Origin: Crithidia sp. LVH-60A
Taxonomy: Eukaryota; Euglenozoa; Kinetoplastea; Trypanosomatida; Trypanosomatidae
Direction of reading: 5' to 3'
DNA: 64,000 bases
NCBI GenBank assembly: GCA_030078075.1
Contig: CP119637.1
Span: 1,302,501 to 1,366,500, forward strand
The translations under genes were made by a program, and so were the position numbers. The notes beneath the pieces were generated by a model. It did no database searches. It saw only the letters and a program-made list of their open reading frames with translations, and was not told where the DNA came from. Each line of letters begins with the position of its first letter. Positions within the stretch are counted from its first letter, which is position 1. Shown here in pieces: positions 52,078 through 64,000 of this stretch.

Positions 52078-55000
52078 GTGCTGTAGTGCAAAAGGTGTTG
52101 CCGCCGTCGTGGCACCGAGTGCGAGGCACGGACAGCGAAGCGCGCTGGAAGTTGCGAAGACGGTGCTAGGCGATGCGGCGCAGCTGCTCTCGTTGCAATT
52201 GTTGTTGCTGTCTTCAAAAACGTATGAGCATTTCTGAAATAATACAATTCTTATCTGACAGGCTGCTCGAACGTTGTGGGGAAATGTAGAAAAAGTAGCG
52301 AAGTGCGTCTTCTCTTACTTCCAAATTACAGTGAAGCAATTTTGGTGTCAACAAAGGTGTGTGTGGAGAGAGGGGAAAAAAGTAGAGAAAAAATAGCGGG
52401 GGAGTCGAGACAGAAGAAGATGGCGAAGAATAGCGGATCAAAGTGGTCTTCGTGCAACACCGAGGAGCACAGCTCACAACGCAAAATTTAAGTCTTAAGT
52501 TTAAACTCCAACGACAACAAAAAAAAAGACTCACGTGCTTCATCGAGTACAGAGGCATCAATACAATCAAACCGTGCGCTACGGGCTACCTCATTGCTGG
52601 TACGCTGACGCTGCGCAGCGCCACAGGCGGTCATCCATTGAAAGCTACTAGCGCATATTTGCGCTTTGCGAAGGCGTGACGCAGCAGTGGTTCTTTTTTC
52701 CCCTCCTCAGTTGAGAGGCTGCATTGGAGAAGCACCGCGCCGCTTGGAGCCCATAGCTCTCTTTCGCTCCTCACCACGCAACGAAGAGAACTAACAGAAG
52801 AAAACAAAAACGTCTTTCTGCTTTCTGTCTCTCTGCAGTGCTGTCGACTCTCGCATTTTTATTTTTTTCTTGTTGTTGTTTCTCCAGTGGACATGACCTC
52901 GATATCGATAAGAGCCCTTCCACAAAGCAGCAAGGGATGCCGAAGGAAGAAAAAAAAAAAAGAGGAAGAGACGGAAAAAAGGGATTTTAAAAAAAAAATT
53001 CGTCGGATACCCGCCGCTGCGTTTGACCTCTTTTGTTTTTGTTGTTCTTTGTTTTTTTGGGATCACCAGCGTTCACCGCGAAGAGAAGAGAGAGTAACAA
53101 AGCAAAAATGAAAAAGACGCAGAAGTATACAGCCAACTTCAGTGCGTCAACACAAACGCGCCACACACACATGCAGAACCTTAGGTGTGACACAACATGC
53201 TTCTACAAGACAGCAGTGTCGCGTCCCTCCTTCAAACAGAGCGCTACCTTACGTTTATGTTTAAGCACGCCCCTTTTTTTTCTTTGTGGTTGTCAAGGAT
53301 GCTCACCGGGCCTGCAGTGTGGCACAGGCAGCTCCATCCCTTGTGTTTTGACATACCTTCTGCGTGTTCCGCCACTTGCCAATCTTTGTTCTGGCTTTGG
53401 CAATGCACTACGGCGTAAGTCTTTCTTGTCTTCTGCAACGTTCCACTACACAAAGAAAAAAAAGGTAGCTTTTTTTTCAAATTGCACAACAAGAAAGAAG
53501 CAGACGTGGAAGTTGCTCACTATCTCATCTTTAGGGAATCCTCTGTGATGCCGTGTACCCGCAGCAATACCCTTAACATGGAAAATGCCTTTTATTATTC
53601 TATTCCTTTCTTTTCCTCCTCACTACGAACTGTAAAGAGGTAAGACAACTGAAAAAGAACAGAAAAAAAAGAGCAAATATGCGAAGGAACCAGCAGGCAG
53701 CACGAGCATAGAGTCCTAAAAAAACACGCGGATTGAGATGGCAGAAAGACAACGCGGAAAGAACAAAAAAAGGAGGAGGAGCCCGACGGAGATAAATAAT
53801 AATAAAAAAACAAAGAAGCTCCCCATATTGCTGCTAGTGCACTCCACAATCATCATGCACAATGATGCATGACAAAGGGGAAAAAAAAAACTTCAAGAAG
53901 TCGTCTAAAGAGCTCGTTTTACAGGAGTGAGTGAGGAGAAAAGGGAACGAGACACACTGACTGGTAACAGAGCACGACAACCGAAGTGGAAAAAACATAA
54001 AATCAGGAAGAGAAAGATCCAAAAACAAGCAAAAAAAAGAGATATAAAAAAATTTGTTTTGCGTTGTCCACGTAAAACATTTAGGTAGCTATAATACGCA
54101 TTCACCAAAAAAAAAAAAAATGCGCATAAAGATGTTGGAGCTTCCTTCCTCTGCTCCTCTTTGAAGCGCTTATCATAGCGCTCTATCTGAGCTTTGGAAA
54201 AAAACAATCACAGCGGTCCACAGCAATGAAAAAGAAAAAGACGACAAGAAGAAAATGAGAAGAGAGAAAGAAAAAAAAAAAGCACGTCTTCGCGGTCGCC
54301 AATCGTTTTCAGTTGACTTTACAAGAAGAGAGGTGCCCCGCCATCACCCGAAAAGACACAACAAAAAAAAAAGCAAGAACGCAAAAAAAAAAAAAAAATT
54401 GTTTTTGTCGGAAAGCGACTTTCGAATCCTCTTTCCGTCTTTTTCACTCGACCAGATAGAGGCAAACGTTGCCTTGCTACTCAGCACAAGATCTACAACA
54501 CAACGTAGAAGGTAAGCTGCAACGCCAACTTTAGCTTTTGGTTATCATATATGTGTATGTATATTTTATACCTACAAAAATAGACGCGTGTCCAAGGGCA
54601 TGGCGAAGGCGCATCCCACAGCACGCGAAGGAGAACCGGGAAAAAAAAAAAGTAGAAGCCCCACCCACAAAACTCAACAGTTGGGGGATAGACTACTGCA
54701 CACCACACGGACAGCAAAAACTGATCAAGCAAAAAAAAAAGGAAAGGAAAAGAAGAGAGACAACGGAACGAGTTTTTTGAAAGAGGGAGAGGTAGTAGTA
54801 GTGTCAGTTTGAACAGCAGTGGTTCGAAGTCCGCAGGTCAGCGACACGATCCCTTGTTCGCTTCAATGCCTCCCTTAAGCTTCCCCGTAGTGTACTGGCA
54901 TAAGAAAAAGAGTCTCAAGAAGAGGGCGAGAAAGCGAGAAACACTGTTGGGGGAAAAGAAAAAAAGAAGGGGGTGATGGAGAAGAAGCACAACTCTGAAC

Positions 55001-58000
55001 ACTCAACAGTGTACCTCGGCAGCATGGAACACAAAGAGAAAGAAAAAACGAGCATAAGGGGGGATCAAATAAAGAACAAGCAAAACAAAAGGGATGTGGA
55101 GGGGCAAAGAGCGCGTTGAGACACACACACCCACAACCTGAGTGAATGATGCCACAGGTACAGAGAATTTTTTTTCCCTTTTTCTTAGAGTTGAGTTTGT
55201 TTGTATTGGAAAAGAAATGTGGAGATCGATCGGGAGTGGGAAAAAAAAAGTAGCAAAAAATTTGCTGTTGAAGCGAGAAGGAAGCACGTGAGCTCCACCC
55301 GCACAGATACTAAAAGCGAAACACAAAATCGAAAGCAAGAACAGCAAGAGAGAAAGAGACACACGTCTTACTTTCCCCTAGTCTCGGGGAAGAAGTAGTT
55401 GTGTGAAATACACGTTGGGTTACAAAAAAAAAAAGGTTTGCCTGACCCATACAACAGGCGCAACGCCAACAAAAGTGAAAAAAAAAATGCGAGAGGAAGA
55501 GCGTACGCCGTTAGGGCAATGGCAGCCGCGCAACAAAACACCAACAACAACAACAACAGAAAGAAGTAAGAAATCTTTTTTTTTATGTCCGTCTGTGTGC
55601 GTTCCCAGCTGTGTGTTTACACAACAGTATGTCCGGAGTCGGTTAACGTTCCTTTTTTGCGCGTTCACACCGTACTGGATTCTCAGAAATGTTATTAGAA
55701 AAGAAGAACGTGACCGTTTTACCGGGTCTCTGCATCGATGCTCCTCCCTTTGTCACAATTTCTGTTCTTCTACTCTCTGTTTTTTTTTTTTCTGTTTTCC
55801 CTGCCCTGGTCGTTGATAGCGACTCGGGCGACGCTGGTCACGTAACGAAACACACCTCTTTCCATTTCGCAAGCGGCGCAACGCGGATGGGCGTACGGAC
55901 GCGGAAAAAAGAGAAGCGTTTCGGTGGCAGCGCGGCACGAGTACCGACCAGAAGAGGACATAGAAAAAAAGAGAAAGAGAACGGGTTCTGAAGACTAGGA
56001 AAGAAGAGACTCAGGTGACGATACACCATATATTTTTTTTTTTTTGCTACACTACGCGGAGTGGAAGAAGCGACAAAAAAAAGAAAGGCGACGAGCATTA
56101 TAGCAGCAGCTGCGCGCGGCGACGGAGGTTGCATCCCTTTTTTTCCCGCATTTTTCTCTTCTTCTGTTGTGTGTGGGTGTGTGTAATTGATAACGTTACC
56201 GCTGATGTTGGAGCTCATCCGGTCGGAGAAAAGAGAGACGTGTTCAAAATATATTTAAAAATCGCCATATTGCCATGGAAAGCGTCGCAAAACAGTGCGC
56301 TACGCACCAGTCAGAGAAGAGAGTAATACAGCCAAAGTCGAGCAAAAAAAAAAATGCGAAAGAAAGCAGCACTAGCTGCTACATCAAATTTGTCAAACTG
56401 AAAAGAGAAAGCTAGCATGAAGGGGGAAGAAGAAGGAAAAAAAAAAAAGATGTAATTGGAAGCAAGAGCGCGAGCCACCCTGAAACAGAGAAACGTAAAA
56501 AAGAAAACATGTGGCCGACTTTTTTTTTCAAGTCTCAAATAAAGAGGCAAGCACACATACAGCAACAGAGGCGCGAGAGAGAAGATGAAAAGCTGCACCA
56601 AGCCAGAGCGTTGATAGCACCACCAGACTCGATACAAGCAATAATAACAATAACAGAGAAAATTGCCTTGTTCAAATCTTCATATCCTTCGCGCGCCTCT
56701 GCTTCTGTTGCCACAAACCCCCACATTATCTTGCCGAGCACCTTTGCTCGAGTAATTCGTTTTTCCTTTCTTTATCCTTCACCAAATCCCCTCATACAAG
56801 TGCTTTTTTTTTCAAAGAAAAAGGATCGATAATAAAAACAAAAGCTTCAAGAAGCCCCTCATAAGACTTTCCCATCAGCAAGACACGTGGTTTTTTTTTT
56901 CTGTCGATGTCAGATATACGTTTATTATTTTTACATGTTATCCGCTCTCTCTTTTTTTTTTTTCGAGAAAGATGCTCCGCGACTTGCACAAAACAAGTCT
57001 TGAAAGACACCTCTCGGCTTAGGAGAGGGAATACGAAAAATTAAGAGAGCCGCATGCTGGTAGAAGAAAGCGTCTAATTGTCTTCGAAACAAAAAAAAGA
57101 AAAAAATAAAACAATAGAGCACCAGGAAAAGTGAAGGCGAAAAGTAAAACAAAACAACGGAGAAAGGGGGAAAAAAAAGCACGCATAAAAAGAAAGGAGC
57201 TTCGGAAAAAGAGAAAAAGAGGTAATTAAAGGAAAGAAAGGAAAACACGAAAAAAAAAAAAGCCCACGCGTACGCGCGTGATCACGAAAAAAAAAGTGAT
57301 GCGAATATTAATAAGACCAATACAATAAAGAAAGAGAAAAAAAAGTCAGAAGTAACCTGTAATGCAGAATTTTCCAGAGCCCGAAGAGAGAAGAGCCAAC
57401 AAGCGATGGTAAATAGATTTTAAATGAAGTACGTGCACGCCACGGGTCGACCGCGCACCTACACACGTAAGAACGAAGAGAAGAAGAAAAGCAAAAGGGA
57501 GCATGAATGAAAGAGAGAAAAAAAAATCTGAGAGGAAGGAATACACCAAGAAAAACAGAATGACACAAGGAAGAAGAAAGATTGTGCCTTGCTTCGTATT
57601 CCTTAACTCACATGCACACACGCGCACAAGTTCAGATGCGAGCAAAGATATACATCACGGAGAGAGAAAAAAGGAAAAAAAAACTGACTATTATTTGGGG
57701 GGGGGAAGAGAAAGAACAAAAATAAATCCCTCGGCACTAGTTGTTTTTTTTGTATCACGACACACAATCTTAAAGAGCAAAAAAGTGGAACATGGTGGAA
57801 ATATTATCTTTGAGAGAGGGCTGAGCTCGAGTGGGTGTGGGATGAAGAAGAAAAGGTAGCAGACGCAATACGTCGTGCATCACGGAAGAGAAGAACATAA
57901 TAAAGAGAACCTTGCGCAGCCGTTTTTGATTTATGTTTAGTTTCCACTGCCTTAGTTTCCCCTCTCTCATTCTCATCTTCCCCACTTTTCTTCTCTGTCC

Positions 58001-60257
58001 AACAACCCTTCCGTCTCATACATCAGTCACTGTCACAGAAAAGGGGAAGAGAAAAAAAAAACAGAGAACGAGAAAAAGATCTGTGTCCGCACAAACAACA
58101 AGGAGAGATGTGCGCTTGTGTATATTAGGGCGGGTGTGGAGGTGTGTATATATGTGGACGTGCTCGAGCACAGTTATAAATGCAGATGAAATAATGAATC
58201 AACCAGTCCCTGTGGGAGGAGAAGTCACAAATCAAACACTGCAAAGAAAGAAAATAAAGGTCGTTTAATGAAAAGAAAAAAAAATACAGAGAAAAAAAAT
58301 AGGTGCTGAACGTGGCTCAAGTAAATTTAATAGAAACACTGTATGCTAGTGTGATATCTCCCCTTACTCTGAAATTCCAATTTTTTATTTTTGTTTTTGA
58401 TTAAAGGAACGAGCATTATAGACGCAAAGGAAACCCCTTTCTATGAAACAGGGAGTCAAGAAAAATTGCTTTCCTCAGAAAAGGGAAACGATGTACAAGT
58501 ATCGGGCCTTCCTTATGTATACCAGAAAAAAGCGCCACTTTGTTTGTGTGTAGATGACATTACAGAGGAAAAAATCGAAAAATAATTGACCTAAAGATGA
58601 TCAAGCGGCTCCACAATAGTTACAATGATCTCTGTTTTTTTTCTAATTGCTGTATTCGTGTTAGGCAGTGAGAAAAAGAAGAAGGAAGGGGGAAGTCATA
58701 CCACATTTGTATCACCAGTAGGATGACCTCGCCCCTGTCTCACGCCTTTTTTTTTTTTGTTAGTGCGGCAGACGCTCGCTGCGCGCAAGGTACTCTGACG
58801 CCCCTCTAGGCTTAAGGTAGCGGGAGACCGGATTAGAAGAAAGAGAAGAAGAGGAGAAAGGGCAGAGGTACCATGCACGACATCTGGTCCTGTGGTCGCA
58901 CAGGAAACAAATAAAAACAGAAAATTCGGAAGGGAAAGGGGAATTTAGCAAGCTGAGGCGGGCCGTTGATGTGTATATGTGTGGCACCACGGAGGGAGAC
59001 GCAAGGGATACTGGGTGGATAAATTAAAAAAAGTTCTGGGTTCAAGATTAATAACATCACTGTGCTTCTGGTGGGAGATGCGGTATAAAGAGAGTAGCTT
59101 TTATTCTAAATTTTTTTTTATGGAAGCTCGGATATAGGCCTCATGCGTATCGCACACGCTGCGTGCGTCAACCTTGACAGCAGAAGACATCAGAAGAGAC
59201 AGACGTGAGAAGCGCACGCCATCGCACTGCATGCTTCCTTTTTCTTTTCTCTCACTTCTTGGATGTTGCTGTCATGGTGGACCCACGCAGCTTGCGTGAT
59301 GGGCATTGGAAAGCCACCTGTACTTTTTGTTTCTCTCTTACTTTCTACATATACTTGGGATGTGGGGAGGAGGGGTAAAGGGGAAAGTTGCCCATTAAAA
59401 AAAAGGGAAAAGAAAATGAAGTTCGTTTTTGGGGTTTGTTTCCAATGCATTTACATGAGTGTATAGAGGGGAAAAGAATCCGCGTGCGAGTCGATGCCGC
59501 AGGCGAGAGATATCACATGCATGTACGTGAATCAAAAGAGAGACAAACGAGTGAGATCTTTTAGAGAAAAGAGGGGATAAAAGGTGAAAAAAAGAACATA
59601 TGGAATTGCGTGCGAGAAGCCAAGCTGATGTTTAAGAAAAGAAAAAAAAGCTGAATACGCAAACGAAATTATAATATTTTTTCCGTTGGCTGTTCATCCT
59701 TAAATATATATATTTATATAATCGCCCTATACATCCGTGCCTTCTATCGGAGAAGCAAGTGTGCGTTCGTCAAGAACGGCGGCTCACGCATAAAAATACA
59801 AGAGCAAAAGCGTGGAATAAAAAGCGGGGATATAAAATAAATAAAAAACGCACAACAAAATAAGAAAACAGGGCTCATTTTAGAGAAAAAGAAAAGGAAA
59901 CCACACGGAGGAAAATTCAAAAGGAAAGAAAAAAGAAAGAAAAAAAAAAAGGAGAAGCGTGAAGAAATTTGTTAACTTCTTGTACCTCTCTGTTTCTCTT
60001 TTTTATTTTCTTTTTTTTTCTTCTTCATTACCAATCATGTTCCCCTCGTTTTTTTTTCGATCACCTTGGAGTGAGGCGTAAACGTCAGAGGAGACTGAAG
60101 AACTGCCAAAATTAAAAACTAAAAAGAAAGAAGGTTTACTCTTATTGATTTCTTTTTTTTTCTTTAACTTCTCTTCACGTCGAGAATTGGGGAACGAGTG
60201 ACAATACAGGTTGAATGGAGAGAGGAAAGTGGGGAAAAAACAAAATTTAGAAGCTCG

Positions 60258-60280
60258 TTAATAATAATAATAATAATAAA
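60258..60280. repeat. (TAA)n microsatellite
   Basis: Seven or so TAA units in the gene-free region. Simple repeat. Confidence 0.8.
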
Positions 60281-61964
60281 GTAAAGAAGGTAAAATTCAG
60301 AAAGGAAAAATGTGAGTCGGGAAAAAAAGAGTCGAAAAAGGGATTTGACAGACACAGGACAGCAAACGCAACCGTATGGTAGTCGCTCCATGCGACAAGT
60401 GCACGTCAGATCGCGAAATGACCAAAAAAAAAAGGAAGATACAAATACTTCCTCCTTTCGTTGTTGCTTAACATATATATATTAAGTGTGGGGGAAGAAA
60501 GGAAAGAGCGCCAGTCAAGCACGCGGCAATACGACTTCAGAGGAGGAAGGGGAAGGGGAGTGGGATCTGCTCATCTGCATGGAGCACCACTACTCCTCGC
60601 TTCCCATTTTCCTCCTCTCGAATACACACACCTTCAAAAACGACGAAGTAAAATTTGCGATGTGCCGGCTACGCCTTTTTTTTTTGCTTACCTATTCAAT
60701 TCCCTTGCCTCTGACACCGCATCATTGATGTGTGCGCCGCACAAACACAGACACACACAGAGAGATGGAGAGGCCCCTACGAGACAGGTTTAAAAGAAAA
60801 AGGGAAATAGAAACCTATAGAAAAAAAGAAACATCCGTCATTGCCCAACACAAGATCCACCTACACACCAGCTTCACCTCTCCATCTCTCACTGCGCTTT
60901 AGTCAACACGCTCAGAAAAAAAAAAGAAAACAAAAGAAAAGAAAAAAGGCCGCACCGACACCTTTAAAACATTAAATCATGACAACCAAAAGACAGTGTA
61001 TAACGAGAGACAAGCGCCGTACGCTGCAGTGAAAGACTCAACCAAGAATAGCACTCTACGTCTCAGAAGAGGATAAAAGTGAAAATAAAGAAAGAAGAGA
61101 GCGGTGTGTTGCAAAGCAGAAGAGAGAGAGAGAGAGAGAGAGGAGCACGCGGTAGGATCTGTTTCACGAAGGAAAAACAAGAGCTCGAAAGACAGGATTA
61201 GGATCATATTAAATAGTAGGGGAGAAATAGGTGGAAAAGGCCAAAACATGAAGTTCCGTAAAGAAAGAAAGAACAACGAGTGTTTCGTGAAAGAAACATG
61301 AAAGAAGAGCAAAATACAAAAAAAAAGAGGTGAGGGAAGGGAAAACACGGGACATTACTTTGAATCAAAGCACAAAAAAAAAAAGAAATAGTGGCTCGAG
61401 ACAAGAGAACGTTGGGCTTCTTGCGTGTTTTCTTTGGCAAAGAGAAAACTGCGTAAAAAGGAGAAATTTTATTTGTGTGAAAACACAAACACGACACACA
61501 CACAAAAAAAAAGTAGGAGAGAGACCCCAACGCAGGGAAAGGGCATACATGAGAAAAAAAGCAAGAACAAAGAAAATAAAAAGTGCACAGAGAATCGTTC
61601 TCGTTGCAGCCTTCGCACGACGTGTACAACCGTCTCCTCTGGTTGTTTTTTTAGTTGCTGTCAAGATATTATTCTTTTCCCCAGGCGTCTATGCTCTGGG
61701 TGCCAAGGCAGACAGCCTAACGGTAGTGTGCGCACAAGGCAAAGAAAAAAAGTCTAAAAGAGCGTCGCACAACAGGAGAAAAGGTCGTGCAAGGTAAAAG
61801 TTATGTATGAATAGGAAAAAAAAACAGGCGGGTCACGATACAAAACAAAGCCAAAAGAAGAATGAAGAGCGAATTGAACAAAGGTATCGGTGTAGTAATA
61901 ATAATAATCCAAAGAGAAAACGACGTCGAAAGCAGAAGCATAAGTTACTCTTGCACTGCCATGA

Positions 61965-61966
<2 letters not shown>

Positions 61967-62010
<44 letters not shown>
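61967..62010. repeat. (AC)22 microsatellite
   Basis: 44 bases of perfect AC dinucleotide in the gene-free region. Confidence 0.9.
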
Positions 62011-62013
<3 letters not shown>

Positions 62014-64000
62014 CAAGCACACACAGACGCCGCAATCAGCAGCATGAAGTCAGAATGGGAGAGCGGAGAAAAGCGGCATTTAGAAAGAAGAATTTGAAGC
62101 TTAGCGAAAAGGTTTCCCCCCAACCCCCCCCTTTTAAAACCCCTCCCTTCTTAATTTTTTATTTTGGGATTCATCTCTTGTGCCTTTTCTCTCTTCTGTG
62201 TGCGCTTGTAAGTAGTGTGCACCTTATATATGCTACGCCTTTATAAACTCAAGAGCCGCCAACGCGGCAGTGCAGTGGCCCTCGCAAAAGCTAAAAGAGA
62301 AAAACAAATCGGCTCGACAAAGGGCATAAAAAAGATGCCGTGAACAAGGGAAGTGATGGAAAGCAAAAATGTGGGAAAGAAAGGAACAGTGATAAAAGAA
62401 GGAGAATCTCAAAAACAAAAACAAAAGGCAAAAAAAACGGGGAGCGAAGAAAAGCAGGTACAGAAAAAAAGAAAACACAGAAGGAGAAAAAAAAATACCA
62501 CAAAGATGAAGAGGGAGGAGCGAGGTCAGAGAGAGATAGAGCTCGACTTTCCCCAATTCCTGTTGTGATCAGATGTCTTCGATTTCAGACTTCTAAATAT
62601 ATAAACTTCTTTGATTATGTTTAGTAATTTTAAGAGAGGGGTGCGTTCGAACGAGGAAATAAAAAAAGTACAGAAGGACGAGAGCGAATTCGTTTTCCGG
62701 TTGTTATGGAAGAAGAAGAACAGAAAAAAAAAAGAGCGTAGAGGGGAGGGAAAAGTGGAGGAGAGGGGGGGAGTACAAAACAGCAAAAAAAAATAGAGAA
62801 TAAAACATACCGAGAGATCGAGAAGCGGTAATGGAAACGAGAAAAGAGAAGAGAAAAAAACAAAGAAACTATAAGAGAGAGCATTTGAGCACTCTCTTCT
62901 GTTACGTAGAAAGGCACTCGATATCCGCTGCTTTATATCCACAAACAGCATTTTGTTCTTGTAGGTTTATCATTAAAGCCGCATTGATTGTTTTACAAGT
63001 CAGCGTTATACCTGATCGATGTACCAAAATCAACAAAAATTAAGGAGAAAAAAGAAACAGGAAGCGAGATTTTAGAAAAGAAAAAGCTATCGGCGAATAA
63101 ACGGTGTTTTTTTTTTTTTTGTATCGGCCCTCCGTCTCTTCTGCTTTGATCGATTTGAGATGTGCGGGTGATAAGCATGTGGGCTGTTTGTTTTGATATT
63201 GTGATATACTTTTTTTTTTTTGTTTGTTCGTTGCACTCGCTGTTATCTACGTGCATGTGTGGCTCCGTATGTCGTAAGAGTACGTGTCGCGCGTGCGTGT
63301 GTGTTTGTATAAACGTGCGTCTCCTTTTCTTCTTTGGTGCTGACTCAAAACAAAAAAAAGGCACTACTTCAGCCCTGCGCACCCATTAAAAGCAGCAGTT
63401 GACTAGCTACACGTGGTGCGCGCCACAACTTGCGCAGTTGAGAGGGGCAGCGAAGAAGAAAAAAAAGGGATAAAAGCAGTATTTGTTTTGGGGGTTTGCT
63501 TCAATAAATGTATGTCAAACAAGGAGTACTCAGCATAAAGAGCAGAAAAACAATTGAGACGCGGAACGGGAAAGCGCACAAACACATGCACACTCAAGCG
63601 ACAGGCGCACCGACAAAAACAAAAGCCACGAAAGAGAACACGTAAGACAGAAACGGCGCGCGTGGTGCGCGTGTACTGATCACAAGCAGAAAAAAAAAAG
63701 AGGATTGAATCAACCAACCAAGTCCTTTTCTACCAACTTTACTTTCATTTTTTTTCTTTTAGACCTTGTCAAAAAAAAAAAAAAGATATGCAGCTTATAA
63801 TAATAAAAAGAGGATCTCAGGTAGCAAAAAAAGGAAGAAATATATAAAAAAAAGAACGGGAGCGGTGGAGGTTCGAAAGCATTCTTTTTCAAGACGAAAA
63901 AAAAGGGGGGAGGAGTAGAAGCAGCACGTGGTCTCGACGTAGCGACAGCTCAAAAACAGGAATCGATCGTTAAAAAACAGTGAATACACTTTTAGAAAAA

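Larger units (their letters stand above)
52078..64000. other. Gene-free AT-rich region upstream of the transcription unit
   Basis: Almost 12 kb with no supported protein gene, tRNA, rRNA or repeat family. It is full of A, T and purine runs (plus strand richer in A and G), with an (AC)22 repeat at 61967-62010, a (TAA)n run at 60258-60280 and AT islands (59700-59720). Frames up to 171 residues exist but are of biased Lys/Phe/Ser composition from homopolymers. Possible roles: transcription start region and flanking divergent strand-switch, or subtelomeric sequence. A non-coding RNA such as a snoRNA cluster cannot be excluded. There is no telomere repeat array here. Confidence 0.6.

Noticed and set aside
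53033-53548. 171-residue plus-strand frame in the gene-free region
   Set aside because: Phe/Lys/Cys-rich from homopolymers and no domain or codon bias like the neighbouring genes.
54405-54435. TTCGAATCC as a tRNA T-loop
   Set aside because: Flanking bases do not form the T stem and no A box is in range.
54810-54845. tRNA-like GGTTCGAAGTCC sequence
   Set aside because: No matching A box, acceptor stem or anticodon arm upstream.
52078-64000. Telomere-proximal sequence shown by TTAGGG
   Set aside because: Only isolated copies of the hexamer; no array.

Overview
The window looks like nuclear DNA of a trypanosomatid flagellate, most likely a Crithidia/Leptomonas/Leishmania relative. The signs are: no introns, every recognisable gene on the minus strand from about 0.6 to 52 kb, roughly 0.4-1.7 kb intergenic gaps rich in poly-purine on the plus strand (polypyrimidine on the coding strand, as trans-splicing needs), and two histone-like kinetoplast DNA proteins of the KAP type described from Crithidia. 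The genes therefore read as one polycistronic unit transcribed from right to left.

Reading in the direction of transcription (right to left): a gene-free, AT-rich 12 kb stretch (52.1-64 kb); an unrecognised basic protein; a roadblock/LC7 dynein light chain; a putative DEDDh exonuclease; a large NSUN2-like RNA methyltransferase homologue that appears to have lost its catalytic motifs; small membrane proteins, including a probable respiratory-chain subunit; a coiled-coil gene interrupted by poly-A blocks; a PH-domain protein; an unrecognised split gene; a TCAB1/WRAP53-like WD protein; two adjacent HIBCH-family hydrolases; a 1137-residue low-complexity protein ending in a zinc ribbon; a putative mitochondrial protein with four cold-shock-like repeats; a basic zinc-ribbon protein; a BT1-family transporter; TMEM18; a small membrane protein; TYW3; an ENO4-like enolase homologue with an N-terminal docking motif; KAP2-like and KAP3-like proteins; CKS1; a membrane-anchored TPR protein; SHQ1; and a WDR82/Swd2-like protein.

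Themes: mitochondrion and kinetoplast (two KAPs, the four-repeat cold-shock-like protein, the NSUN2-like protein, HIBCH, the respiratory subunit); RNA modification and RNP assembly (SHQ1, TCAB1, TYW3, NSUN2-like); cell cycle (CKS1, with S-phase-type octamers downstream of the KAP3-like gene). Genes are not grouped by pathway, as is usual in trypanosomatids.

Quality caution: at least eight genes need one to four frame changes to read through, and there are poly-A blocks of about 90-160 bases, two of them inside a coding region. The simplest reading is indel and homopolymer error in the assembly, so I annotate such genes as whole loci with frameshifts rather than as pseudogenes. Starts were checked for ATG; several longer reading frames begin only at GTG or TTG and were trimmed or flagged. 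No mobile element, tRNA, rRNA, CRISPR array or virus-like element was recognised.
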